A stretch of DNA of 64,000 nucleotides, from the NCBI RefSeq assembly GCF_964355755.1, contig NC_092675.1, positions 31,458,912 to 31,522,911 of the forward strand, read 5' to 3'. The notes below the pieces were generated by a model. It saw nothing but the letters and a program-made list of their open reading frames with translations. It searched no databases and was not told where the DNA came from. The stretch comes from Antedon mediterranea. Taxonomy: Eukaryota > Echinodermata > Crinoidea > Comatulida > Antedonidae. Positions 42,901-53,776 of the stretch are shown here, piece after piece. A program made the translations under genes and the position numbers. How positions within the stretch are numbered: position 1 is the stretch's first letter; each line of letters begins with the position of its first letter.

Positions 42901-44999
42901 GTATTGCCGAATCTTGATATCTCATTTACAGACTTATAATCGAATCTTTATACAGTGTTGCATTAAATAATAATTTACGTACGGTATTGCCGAATATTTA
43001 TATCTTGTTTACATACTATCGAATCTTTATACAGTATTGCATTAATAATTTACGTACGGTATTGCCGAATATTTATCTTGTTTACATACTATCGAATCTT
43101 TATACAGTATTGCAATAATAATTTACGTACGGTATTGCCGAATATTTATATCTCATTTACATACTGTACTATCGAATCTTGGTTTTTATTATTAGTAATA
43201 GGGTGTGTTATACATTTAAGTGTTATTCCATTGTAATACATTGTTTGTGTTTTCAATAAAGCAACATGGGACGCGCACCTAATGTGCAGCAGCACTATTG
43301 CTGGCCGTCACGCGTAATAATTCGCGTAATTAATTACCGTATCAAACAGACACTTTCATTTTATTTTAGTATTTAAAACTCATTTTCAATTGATCAATAT
43401 TTAAATATCTGAAGTAATAAAATAGTGTAGGGATATTAAATAAATTGCTGTCATCATGTTATTGTAATTAAATTATGATTGCGAACACTACTACTAGTTA
43501 TTTTACTAATTAATTAATATACAATAACACATATTTTTAATTATTAATATATTTATATATTTTGATATACTTTATTGATTGGTTTATTTATATATAATTC
43601 TTAATAATTGGCTTATTATTATATTATATTAATATACAATATAAACACCACAATGTATTTTAGACTTTATTAAACATATGTATATCATTTAGAACAGTTA
43701 AAATTAAGTAATCATCGATTCGCCATTTCGTTTAAAAGAACGTACGCGTATCACATTCAATCTGTAAAAAAAAAGAGAATAAATTACATAATAATGTAGA
43801 TTGTTATTTACGTCCGAGGTAAAGAAAACCTGTCGAAACAATGACAATCAAAGATTACAAAACAACAATCAAAGCGCACACGGCGTTCCATACAGATTAC
43901 CGTTATTGAACTAGCGGCCGCTTTAGTTGGCGGCCGCTTCGACCGTAATCCCTAGGAATGGGTGTCACGAAAGCTCAGACCCCCTAAGACCTAAGATCAC
44001 GAAAGCTAAGACCCAACCAACACCTAAGATTACAAATACTAAGATATACTACAGCTTAAAAACAATACTTGTTTATCCATACATAATTTTAAACACAGTA
44101 GGTTTCATTTATTACCATAAATATAATTTAATACTACCGCAAAACATAGATAAACTCACATTATTTTCGCCCGTTGAGTAAATGTATATTTTTTCTTTAC
44201 AACAAACAAACTTGACGGGTTGTTTGTTGGTAATATTTACTCCATTGTGTTGTTTCAGAGGATGTTTTTCTTACGCACCTGCCTTTCTTGTATTTTGACT
44301 CCAAATTTGTTGACTAACTTTATCCTGAACACCACACTTTAAAATTAGGACTTATAAGTACTTTCAGAAGGAGAAACACATAATAACAAATAAATAAATC
44401 CTTTAAATTGATGATTTTACAGATGTGTTTCTTTGTATACTGTAATGACAATGTAACTCCTCGAGCTCCCCATCCATGCTCAATGTTTTTGTTTCTATGG
44501 AGCGCCAAAAGAGCAACAATAATAGTACAAGTATAAAAACAGAAAGAAAGCGAAACAAAAAAACTTATCATGATTTTTAAATTAAAATTTATTTGCCAGT
44601 ATTTATTTCTTCGTACTTGCATGATTAGGCTATACTATTATCATTACAATTTTAATTTTACATTGTTCCATCCACCATGGAGGTATAAGTAGGCTCGCCC
44701 ACTAACTAGCCTAGGCTTGGCTCCGCCGCTCAGCTAGGCCTACTATAGCTAGCTAGGCTAGGCGGCTAGATAGGCCTTAGCTAGTAGGCCCTCTAGCCTA
44801 GCTAGCTAGGCTAGGCTAGGTATCCTAACTCGAAATGAACTCACAAACAGTATACCTTTCCCCGATATTGTTCTAACGATACCATATCTCCTTCAATATC
44901 TGTAACTTTAAATGAATAAAAGTCTACAGCTTGGACTCCTATCAATAAAAAGAAATAAAGCAATACATTAACCGAAGAAAACATGTTTACCACCGCCAT
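36959..44999 (-). CDS. Glutathione peroxidase 7/8-type ER peroxidase
   Basis: This is a thiol peroxidase of the GPX7/GPX8 branch, which in vertebrates reduces peroxide in the ER and passes oxidising equivalents to protein disulfide isomerase. Coding exons (minus strand): 44999-44856, 37706-37442, 37116-36959. Total 567 nt, 188 aa, against 187 (GPX7) and 209 (GPX8) in human. A signal peptide (hydrophobic VLLYFFLLIGVQA) precedes DFYSFKVTDIEGD. The peroxidatic residue is cysteine, not selenocysteine (VASECGYT, Cys59). FPCNQFG (Cys89) and PNWNFWKYLV follow. The protein ends HEDL, a KDEL-like ER-retention tail (REDL in GPX7, KEDL in GPX8). The cleavable signal is more GPX7-like, but a pre-duplication ancestor is equally likely, so I give no specific symbol. 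Intron 1 (7.1 kb) is almost entirely transposons. Confidence 0.95.
38090..38240. repeat. Retroposon-like segment with (TAA)n microsatellite
   Basis: An AT-rich segment in GPX7/8 intron 1 with nine ATA-type triplets at about 38159-38185 and flanking CAGTTTCAGTTTTATTTCAC. It is non-coding; a small minus-strand frame here has no known features. Confidence 0.4.
38798..40548. mobile_element. TTAA-inserting DNA transposon (1.75 kb)
   Basis: The ends are AGGGGGGTTCCGGGTTTAAA and, as complement of the right end, AGGGGGATTCTGGGTTTAAA, flanked by TTAA on both sides (38794-38797, 40549-40552). This suits piggyBac or Kolobok superfamilies. The interior contains a reverse-oriented retroposon tail with ATTCATTCATTCATTC at about 39929-39950. 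No transposase ORF is seen. Confidence 0.75.
41220..41366. mobile_element. 147-bp MULE-type MITE
   Basis: The ends start CGCCGTGGCTAAAGA on the left and CGGCGTGGCTAAAGA as complement of the right. Flanking 9-bp direct repeats AATGTAAAA (41211-41219) and AATGCAAAA (41367-41375) differ at one base. It is a compact relative of the 785-bp element at 49137: they share ATGACGTCACACACGTACCA and CCCATTGGCTGATTATGACG. Confidence 0.8.
41637..43952. mobile_element. GGCGGCCGC-ended DNA transposon, copy 2, in GPX7/8 intron 1
   Basis: This copy has the same terminal structure as 34228-35841 (GTCGAAGCGGCCGCCAACCA ends and an inverted TATGGAACGCCATGTGCGC). It is flanked by TAGGAAT on both sides (41630-41636 and 43953-43959), a 7-8-bp target duplication. 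Its interior array (about 41880-43175) has roughly 17 degenerate copies of the ~75-bp unit containing ACGTACGGTATTGCCGAATC, more than in copy 1. Long plus-strand frames through the array at 42223-42970 are repeat artefacts. Confidence 0.88.
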
Positions 45000-45003
45000 C
45001 TTT
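44990..45003 (-). promoter_or_regulatory. YY1-like element overlapping the GPX7/8 start codon
   Basis: The minus-strand sequence CAAAGATGGCGGTGG spans the ATG. AAGATGGCGGC is the consensus of YY1 sites that overlap start codons in many animal housekeeping genes. This is a match by eye, without occupancy data. Confidence 0.4.
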
Positions 45004-45820
45004 GTTTGTCTCTTTTGTAAATCTATTTCTATACTTTTATTTTATAAACGCAAATTAGGTTTTATTAAAAAACACTAATTTATTTAAATTACATTGTGAC
45101 AGATATAATATTTAGATGAAGGAAATGTATTTAAAAGAGTATTTATAGTAGTAAACTATTATATTTAAATTAATTATTATTACACATAGACTTACCAACC
45201 GTAACAACTGTTGTGTGCTTGCGCAACATTTGAAATTGACCAATCAAAAAGAACGAGAGCGGCTTATTTAAAAATACACAAAGCAAGTTTGTGAATAATT
45301 TATAATACAGTAACACTAGGGTATTTTAAAGACACGTTTAATTGTAATTATAAACTGCTTGAACGTTTTTTTCATTTTGAAATATAGGTAGGCCTATGTA
45401 ATATTTCCTAGGCTAGTGTAAATTAATCGTTTTTATTCAATAGGGTTTTTTATATTAATTAAATATGACTTTTCAAATGTGGATTGTGAGACTGAGTGAG
45501 AGTGACGGCGGTGGACTCTCTGTCTCACTCCCCCAAAAGTCAGGCTACGCATGAGGCTAGGCTAGTAGGACCTAGACCTAGGCCTATATAGTAGTAAACA
45601 TAGGCCTACTAGGCCTAGGCCCTAGAGGCTAGTAGGCCCTACCTACTAGGCCCTGGTCTACCTTAGTTAGCTTTGTAGGGCCTAGCTAGGCTTGAGATGA
45701 GTTAGCCATCATCAGCAGGAAGCTTTTTCAAAAAGTCTTGAATTATAATAATTAACAATACGAATGTGGGGGTATGGATAGGCCTAGGCCTCGCTAGGAG
45801 CTATGATATGGAAGGGATCC
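45000..45820. other. GPX7/8 upstream region, no gene seen
   Basis: The promoter should lie at 45000-45400. From 45545 to 45700 the sequence is dominated by AGGCCTA / TAGGCCT words, a low-complexity motif that recurs in at least eight other places. Confidence 0.5.
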
Positions 45821-46114
45821 AGTCAAGTCGCCCCATCGCAAAGTCGCCCCATACAAAGTCGCCCAATACAAAGTCGCCCCATCGCAAAGTCGCCCCAAAA
45901 CAAAGTCGCCCCGGCACAGTCGCCCCATCGCAAAGTCGCCCCATTACAAAGTCGCCCCATCGCAAAGTCGCTCCATCGCAAAGTCGCCCCAACGCAAAGT
46001 CGCCCCATTGCAAAGTCGCCCACGGTTTTAATCATATTGGGTGCGTTTGATATCGATTGCGTTGTTACTTTGGTTGCGCTAAATGTCGTATACATTATAA
46101 TGTTTATCATATTA

Positions 46115-47002
46115 TATATGTTATGCGCGATTTGAACGATTTGCGCAATTTGAAATTGCGCAAAAAAAATCCTTACGCAATTTGAATTGAAACATGTGTT
46201 TCAAATTGCGCAAGCAACGTATTAAATTGCGCAAGTAATCTGCAAATTGCGCAAGGTTTTTCGACAGATTGTGAAATCATGCACACCCATATTTTTATAG
46301 TAATTTCTAAGAATGATTCAAAATTAAAGATAAATATCGCATTTCCTTATTTTAGTAGTGCAAATATTGTTATAAGTTAGCATACCGTCGAAGAACCGAC
46401 GAAGGAAAACGAAGCGGTGGTGTTCCACCAGGCGGGCGTGGCGCGGGCGGCCGGCTATACTACTCTAGCCTAGCTAGGGTCTGGACTACTGATACTGACT
46501 AGGTTACATGGCCTAGCTTAAACTAATATTAAAAACTTAATTTTTACATTTATTTTGATTTATTTCAAGTTACAGTGATAATATTATTTAATTGTAATAA
46601 TAAATGTTATGTATTTATTATACACATGTTATCTTCGCATTTATTATGTTTTATTTTGAGTTATTTAGTTTCCAATAAATTATTATAATACCGATTGTCT
46701 GGTAGAATTTTGTTGCGCAATTTGAAAATTTACAGTTCGTTTTCAAATTGCGCAAAGGTGTCATTTTGCGCAAGAACTATCTTGCGCAATTTACAAATTG
46801 TGCAGCGCAATTTAAAATTGCGCAAAGATTTTCTTGCGCAATTTGAAATTGCGCAAGTTGATTGCGCAATTTGAAATTGCGCAAAAAAATCCTTGCGCAA
46901 TTTTAAATTGCGCAAGAATTCTTTGCGCAATTTCAAATTGCGCAAGGATTTTTTTGCGCAATTTCAAATTGCGCAAATCGTTCAAATCGCGCATAACATA
47001 TA
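46115..47002. mobile_element. Nested transposon with TTGCGCAATTTGAAATTGCG palindromes
   Basis: The ends are inverted repeats (TATATGTTATGCGCGATTTG on both sides) followed by tandem palindromic units of the form TTGCGCAATTTSAAATTGCG, about four on the left (46140-46255) and seven on the right (46710-46978). A fragment with the same ATTGCGCAAATTGAAATC words lies at about 34018. It is a non-autonomous element of ~890 bp, inserted in the GTCGCCCC element. Confidence 0.8.
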
Positions 47003-47839
47003 CATAATTTGTGTTTTAATTTTTATTTTACAGGTTTTAATGGAGTGATGTGCTTTTTAAAAATCATTAAAAAAAATAGTTCCTAAAAAGATTATCCCTG
47101 ATTTATAGTTTCGAAAATGTTAATTTAATATGATTTTAAAATTAGTTACCAGAGCCACAATTACGAATCTTTCTTCAACCTACGCGTGGATACCAGCTAA
47201 TTTTTTAGGATAATATAATAAATGTATAAAAATGTGTAGTACTAGTAGTAGGCCTTCGTATAGATTTACAGTAGTTAAAACAATAACAGTGTTGTGAGAC
47301 AATGAGTGTTAGGCTACTTATTGATCATTTTGCATTTATTGACAAGTTATGTGTCTTAATTTTATAATGACTTTTCAAAATGAAGAAATAAGAAAAAAGG
47401 ATTTCATCGCCGATATGATTGTTTTACATGCAGGTATTTTAGTAAAATTAAAATGCTACATTTTGACCATGGAAAAACCATCGTACAGTATCGTGTGCGT
47501 GTTTTTTAAAAAGGGGAATCCCCGACGGTCAGCAGAAAGACGTAGCAGCTGTGAGGAAACAGATACCAGAAGGCGCAGCTCCGATTGGTTTCAGAGAATG
47601 TTTCAGATGGCGAGTCGCCTTTTATTCAACAGCACAATGATAATTTTACTGAAGAAATTCTTTTCAACCCTTTTGGTTATAGAACATTCTAATTATCATG
47701 CCTAATAAATATCCTCATATCGGGTGTTTATTTAATTTTAAATTAAACAAGACACTGAAGAGGTACGGAATAATACGTACACGACGGACGTACGACGAAT
47801 ACACACACGCCCGTCATCATTTACGACATATAGTGGTGA

Positions 47840-47995
47840 TATGATGCAATTTTATAATGGATATAATGATGGGATTGCCTTTCCAGGCTTACAATCAAGA
47901 ATCGCATCGACACAATGTAGTTGATATGGGGTTTAAAAAGGCACATCGCCTAAACTTTCCCATTATAACTAAACTAAACTAAACTAAACAATCAA
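47840..47995 (+). repeat. Retroposon 3' end with AACTA-type tail
   Basis: The segment ends in AACTAAACTAAACTAAACTA after a hairpin-like CACATCGCCTAAAC block, a layout typical of a LINE 3' tail with a pentanucleotide repeat. Confidence 0.45.
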
Positions 47996-48299
47996 TGTTC
48001 ATTGTTATATGTATATAATAATAGTAAACTGAATGTTTATAAATAAATTGTTTTACGTAATTTGTTGCATATAAAATAAAAGACACAGACGTAGCCTACG
48101 TTTCCTATAAAATATTTCACATTTTAATAATTATGTACTGTTAAATGACATTATGCTGGATAATACTATAATCTTAAACTATGTTTACATATTATTAATA
48201 TAGGCCTAATAATAATAATAAATATTCACCAAAGTAAAAATGATCTAGATCGTATAACATCATTTTATCGCGACCAAAATTAAACGCAACCGATTTCGA

Positions 48300-48525
48300 A
48301 CGCGACTGATATCATCGTAAAACTCCGGCGGGGTTTCCCCATCTTGAGATGGTGCGTTGTAACCGGCGGAGTAATTACGGGGGTTTCCCTCTGGTAAGCT
48401 AGCACGTTAGAGTGCGACCGCGGAGTGATTAGTCGGGGGCTTCGTCTCTGATGATGGGAGTGCGTGCCGATCGTGTGACCTGAGAGTGAGACTAGGGCAT
48501 ACATGGCGGGGCTTCCCCCTTTTAT
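48300..48525. repeat. GC-rich degenerate repeat inside the GTCGCCCC element
   Basis: About three to four diverged ~55-bp units share GGCGGGGTTTCCCC / GCGGAGTRATTA / GGGGGYTTC words. Local base composition is far above the surroundings. It has no convincing coding content. Confidence 0.45.
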
Positions 48526-49136
48526 GCCTACACGTTCCGTGTTATTTTGTGTATCATTGCGACATTTTACGCACTTGTAAACTATTTTTTAACGTTTTGG
48601 GGCGACTTTGCGATAGGGCGACTTTGTGATAGGGCGACTTTGCGATGGGGCGACTTTGCGATGGGGCGACTTTGCGATGGGGCGACTGTGTCGGGGCGAC
48701 TTTGTTTTGGGGCGACTTTGCGATGGGGCGACTGTGTAAGGGGCGACTTTGTATGGGGCGACTTTGCGATGGGGCGACTTGACTAGCATCCGGAATAGGC
48801 TATAGGCTAGGCCTATCATGGAGTAACTTTACTCCATGGGCCTATATAGGAGGCTAGGCCTATCTCAGTCAGTCAGTGTCATGATGTCAATTGTCAGTGT
48901 ACGGAAGTGGCTATGGCATTGCACATATGATATGATCAACCATAAATAAATTTGCATGTAATGTTTATCAAAAGTCTTCATGGCATCAATCACGTCACAT
49001 TTTTATTTTGTTTCTACAAACCCCACAGGGTACAGTAGAACATAATATTGAATAAAGCCCCAACACTCGAATAAACGCCCCAGGGCCTTTATTTATTTCC
49101 TTGAAAAAACGCCCTGCCACATGCATATTAATTTTT

Positions 49137-49921
49137 CGCCGTGGCTAAAGATACGGTACCGTATTCTAACTTCTGTTTACTAAAGGTACGGTAAAATTGC
49201 ATTACGTCATAACCAGCCAATGGGGTTCTGTACGTGTGTGACGTCATCGTATAAGGACTTTGTGGATTTTTTTCATATCGCGAAAACAGTGATCAACCGC
49301 ATTTTCTTTATGCTTTATTTATCGCTATTATCGCCGTCGTGTGTGACAAAAACTAAATGTAGCCTACGTCTGTTATTATTATTGAAAAGCCAAAACATGT
49401 TGATTTTAATTCTAGAATACAGAAAACCGTTTCAAAAGAGGCCTAGGCTAGGCCTACTATAACCTCATTATATGAGTTTGTTTGTGTAGAGGGAAAGCGA
49501 TGCCAGGCTGGGGCCAGCTGCATGTGTGCGCTGATTTCTGTGACTCGTTAGCCCTGGGGCTACTGTCTAAATCATAGTATTTGAGGGCCCCTTTATTGTC
49601 TGCATTTGCTTGTTGTTTATGGTCACCATTGTAAACAAAGTTTAATAAAAAATATAGGCCTAAATAGGCCATTTGGAATAAAAATAAAACCCTCATCTGC
49701 AGCAGCGCACACACATCCACGCAGCCTGGCGCCGCCGCCGCCGATAGCAATTCTCTACACAAACACAACAACAGACGCGATATGAAAAAAAATCCCAAGT
49801 CCTTATACGATGACGTCACACACGTACCAGCACCCCATTGGCTGATTATGACGTAATGCAATTTTACCGTACCTTTAGTAAACAGAAGTTAGAATACGGT
49901 ACCGTATCTTTAGCCACGGCG
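49137..49921. mobile_element. Non-autonomous MULE-type transposon (785 bp)
   Basis: Inverted repeats of about 120 bp start CGCCGTGGCTAAAGATACGG and continue through TACGGTAAAATTGCATTACG and GTGTGTGACGTCATCGTATA. An exact 9-bp duplication TTAATTTTT flanks both ends (49128-49136 and 49922-49930). Long inverted repeats with 9-bp duplications are the Mutator-like pattern. The interior lacks a transposase. Confidence 0.85.
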
Positions 49922-49930
49922 TTAATTTTT

Positions 49931-50147
49931 TGTATTAGTTACAATCCATTTCTTCAATTTGTAGTAGAATTCATTGATTGACATGATCTACAATTTACCT
50001 AGAGTTTTGATACAATTTTTTACTGAATTTTATCAATAAACTCCTCCCCAAAATAAATTCCTCCATCGAATAAATGATCCCCCCACCCTAAACATCACAA
50101 TAAATGAATAGTTGATTAATTTGATTACAGAGAACCAGTAATTCAGA
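49931..50147. promoter_or_regulatory. CDC20 upstream region with probable 5' UTR intron
   Basis: A TTTGATTACAG acceptor lies 17 bp before the CDC20 ATG, so an upstream non-coding exon is likely. Its donor and the promoter are not identified; they may lie within or beyond the MULE-type element. Confidence 0.4.
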
Positions 50148-52944
50148 ATGTCAAACTTTGAGGCAGATGTGAATAGTTTGTTAAAATTAGATAGACCAAC
50201 TTCCAGTGTTCCCACAAGAAAAAGAAAAACAGAAGAAGTGAACTGCAATGTTTCATTAAACAAAAGTATAAATGCAAGCTATAATAAAACACCTATGAAA
50301 TTGAGTAATCGCTCTTACACTTCAAAAACACCTGGAAAGACACCAAAAACACCACGAACTCAAGGTAAGTAGTCAATTGTAACAGTGCATAATAATTTGT
50401 CACTTACAATTACAATTTTACATACGTAAAGCCTAACGTATCGTAATAATTGTGTACGCAATATATGCATTGAACTAAAGAACCTTTTTCTTGAGCCACA
50501 AATAACATGTGTATTTTTTTATTTTTTTAAAGGTCATTCAAAAACACCATCTAAAACACCTGTAGGTGACCGATTTATACCAAACCGCACAGCTACTAAC
50601 TTTGATGTTGCAAACTATAAAGTATTACAACAAACTACAGCTGTACAGGATGATTGTAATAATGAACAATATATGAGTCCATCTAAGGTTGCTTTTAGAA
50701 AATCTATGAATGAAAATTTAAATGGTGACACATTGAATTCCAAGATCTTATCCTATAAAAGCAAACCCCCAACTGCACCTGAAGGTAAGAATGTATACTT
50801 ATAAATATAATGACATACCAAAAATTAATTTGAAGTTGGAGCCAAGATGATACATTGGCGTCTAAATGTATTTTGAGAAAAATGATAGCATCCTGAACAT
50901 TGATCACATTTAAGTTTTGAACACTTGACTTGACATAAATTTTTTTTATACTAACAGGGTTTCAGAATAACTTAAAAGTTTTGTACAGTCAAAATAAGAC
51001 ACCAGGATCTACACGTAAAACTGTTCGCCATATTCCACAGGTGGCAGAGAGAATATTAGATGCTCCAGACATTCTAGATGATTATTGTAAGTTAAAATAT
51101 CTTTGTAGAAAAAAAATTAGATAGACCAACTATTTCCTACACATTTCACTTCTGTGTTCTCATATCATATACTGTACCTACATAGATCATTATAACTGGC
51201 ACTACCAACACTCTGTCCACACTATACAATTTACACTATACAAAATGTGATGTACCTATATAATATATGGTCATGTGATATCACTACCATAATTGGGCAT
51301 ACCACAATTTTTTGCCAAACTAGTTTGATAGTGGACAGAGCTTTACCAAAGTGTTACAGAGTACCAAAAACATGCAAAATTATAAAACACTATTTTTTTT
51401 TTTTTTTTAAAGATTTAAACCTTATTGATTGGAGTTGCAATAATCAGCTTGCTGTGTCTCTAGCTAACAGCGTGTACATGTGGAGTGCTACAACTGGTGA
51501 CATTCAACAACTTGTACAATTGCAAAATGCAGATGAATATGTTTCATCAGTCTCATGGATAGCTGAAGGAAATTATTTAGCTGTAGGTACAAGCAATGGT
51601 GATGTACAGGTAAGCTATCAAATAAAAACAAGAGTTGATTGTAATAGTTTGTGAATAAAATTTCATATTGTATAAACTTACACACATTATCAATATGGCC
51701 TCACGGTTACCGTACATATGTGTTTGTATGTTACAGCTTTGGGATGTTGAACTACAGAAAAGACTAAGAAATATGTCAGGTCATGCAGCACGTGTTGGGG
51801 CATTAAGCTGGAACAATCACATATTATCAAGGTTAGTAACCAACTACATTTGTCATGGTCATTAATATTTTAGTATTATGTACTAAGAATATCTCATAAT
51901 GTTTTCTACTGTATTTAATAGATTTGGATTGAATCCATAGACGTCCTCAATTATCATCCATTATTTATAGATGTTGTCAATTATCTGTTTTACCTATTAT
52001 TTACAGCGGTTCTCGCAGCGGCAAGATTCATCATCATGATGTACGTGTTGCATCTCATCATGTTGGAACATCAGAAAACCACATGCAAGAAATATGCGGA
52101 CTAAAATGGTCATTGGATGGCAAAGTTTTGGCTAGTGGTGGGAATGATAACCTTTTAAATATTTGGTCAATGGCTTCACCAACTAGTCCTTTACATACAT
52201 TTACACAACATGAAGCAGCAGTTAAAGCTTTAGCATGGTGTCCATGGCAAACAGGTCTACTTGCTAGTGGTGGGGGAACTGCTGATAGACACATACGATT
52301 CTGGAATGTGAATACCGGATCATGTATTCACAGTGTTGATACAAAATCACAGGTAATTGCCATCGAATTTAGTTGTTATGTGTTATTTGATGCTACATTG
52401 TAGTCACTGCTCATATATATATATATATATGAAATAACAGTTCTTGACCACATTATTTACTTCAAGGCTTTAATAATTTGTTTTTATTTGTAAAACTTGT
52501 TAAGGTTTGTTCAATTCTGTGGTCAAAAGAACACAATGAACTAATATCAGCACATGGATTTGCACAGAACCAACTCATTATCTGGAAATATCCCACCATG
52601 CATCGTATTGCAGAACTTCTAGGTATGTTTTCATTAACCTTAATAACAGTTCCTAAAGAAAAAGCATTTGGTGTTACTGAGCATTATAACATTCAGGCTT
52701 AATAAGATAATACAACAAAAAGTATGCAATGAAACATTGAAATATTTATTTGTTTATACTTACAGGACATACACAAAGAATTTTACACATGTCTATGAGT
52801 CCAGATGGTTCAACAGTTATAACAGCTGCTGCTGATGAAACCTTGCGTTTATGGAAATGTTTTGAAATACCACAAAAAATGAAGAAGTCATCTGCATCTG
52901 CCAAGAAGCTTGGTGCTTTGAGTATGAGACAGAGCATCAGATGA
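50148..52944 (+). CDS. CDC20: Cell division cycle protein 20 (APC/C activator)
   Basis: This is the mitotic co-activator and substrate receptor of the anaphase-promoting complex and the target of the spindle checkpoint. Eight coding exons: 50148-50364, 50533-50784, 50958-51086, 51413-51609, 51737-51831, 52007-52352, 52505-52622, 52766-52944. Total 1533 nt, 510 aa, against 499 in human. A basic, TP-rich N terminus ([12 protein letters not shown]) precedes the C-box DRFIP at residues 85-89, a Mad2-binding-like [10 protein letters not shown] and a seven-blade WD40 propeller (YLNLIDWS ... [14 protein letters not shown] ... [12 protein letters not shown] ... [10 protein letters not shown]). The last residues are the APC/C-docking Ile-Arg. 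I see no KEN box and no CRY box ([10 protein letters not shown] where human has RKTCRYIP). It is CDC20 rather than CDH1/FZR1 or CDC20B, judged by these blocks. Confidence 0.96.
51207..51344. mobile_element. ~150-bp palindromic MITE, copy 3
   Basis: It lies in CDC20 intron 3. Ends CTCTGTCCACACTATACAAT and CTAGTTTGATAGTGGACAGA are near-complementary, and the centre TGTGATATCACTACCA matches the other members. Confidence 0.7.
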
Positions 52945-53059
52945 CAACACTACTTTTAAATTTACAATAACAGTTTGTATGTAGATATGGAAAGAACAAA
53001 GGCAGAGAACATGTACAGGAATCACATTTTTAAAGAAATATTTTATTATTTTAAAATGA

Positions 53060-53212
53060 TTAACCAGCTGTTAATTACTATAAACATACTGTGATATATT
53101 ACAGTTTTTATTAACCAGCTGTTAATTACTATAAACATACTGTGATATATTACAGTTTTTATTAACCAGCTGTTAATTACTATAAACATACTGTGATATA
53201 TTACAGTTTTTA
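53060..53212. repeat. 51-bp tandem triplication in the CDC20 3' region
   Basis: The start TTAACCAGCTGTTAATTACT recurs exactly at 53060, 53111 and 53162. The copies look identical, implying a recent expansion. It lies 116 bp after the CDC20 stop codon, probably in its 3' untranslated region. Confidence 0.92.
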
Positions 53213-53776
53213 TTTAAGATTGGTAAGACAGGTTTATATACAGTATTTTAATCAGTTATTGTGATTTTTGTTTCAACAGTTTAACAATTATGTATTTTTA
53301 AAATGATTGCTTACTAATCAAAGTGTATCGTATACAAATTTTATTTAGAATTACTGCTTTTTATCTATAAACAAAATAAATGTTTACAGTATACACTGTG
53401 GAAAAGGACTTATTGTGGTATATCTAAAGTTGAGTTGTAGGCAGTGAGTATATAGGCTTTTCCTATACTAAAACATCAAGACAACAATCTATCACTACAC
53501 TATTTGTACAGTAATAAAAACATGGCATACATTCTATTCTAGCATCAGTCACTCTAAAAAAATTTCAATTACTATGGCCAGCCACTAAACAATCATATGT
53601 ACAATAATTGTATGTACTTCAAACAAAAGCAGATACAGGATAATTGGTCATTACTTTCTTAAATATTATAAAAAGTGGAATAACTGTAACACTACAGATA
53701 CAGTACAAACAAATTATGATTACACAATTTAACAAAAACTACATACTGTGTACTTTGTTTTAAAAGTAGAAATAAC
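53213..53776. other. Convergent 3' region of CDC20 and the FREM1-like gene
   Basis: No gene is seen. AAATAAAT at about 53374 may supply a CDC20 polyadenylation signal. The FREM1-like 3' untranslated region reads in from the other side. Confidence 0.45.

Larger units (their letters stand above)
45821..48784. mobile_element. DNA transposon with GTCGCCCC subterminal arrays
   Basis: The left end AGTCAAGTCGCCCCATCGCA at 45821 and the inverted right end at 48784 each lead into about a dozen copies of a ~16-bp unit (GTCGCCCCATCGCAAA, with ATACAAA and other variants): 45832-46020 on the left and 48597-48780 inverted on the right. The repeat opens spurious frames on both strands. A second transposon (46115-47002) and a retroposon tail (about 47840-47995) are nested inside. 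There is no transposase. The target duplication is not clear. Confidence 0.82.

Noticed and set aside
42223-42970. 170- and 87-codon plus-strand ORFs
   Set aside because: Frames through the ~75-bp internal array of a DNA transposon. The same peptide words recur in copy 1 at 34732-35121.
46730-46994. Small minus-strand ORFs rich in NLK/RKxL repeats
   Set aside because: They are TTGCGCAA palindromic boxes translated by chance.
47349-47705. 118-codon plus-strand ORF
   Set aside because: No recognisable motif, atypical composition, and it lies within a DNA transposon with no splice or homology support.
45766-48819. ORFs on both strands over GTCGCCCC repeats
   Set aside because: Produced by ~16-bp tandem boxes in transposon ends, with mirrored composition on both strands.
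50033-50263. 76-codon minus-strand ORF at the CDC20 start
   Set aside because: Antisense shadow overlapping the first CDC20 coding exon.
50148-52944. CDC20B or FZR1/CDH1 identity
   Set aside because: The [15 protein letters not shown] block, [12 protein letters not shown] and the terminal Ile-Arg fit CDC20 better. CDC20B is used only for the synteny comparison.
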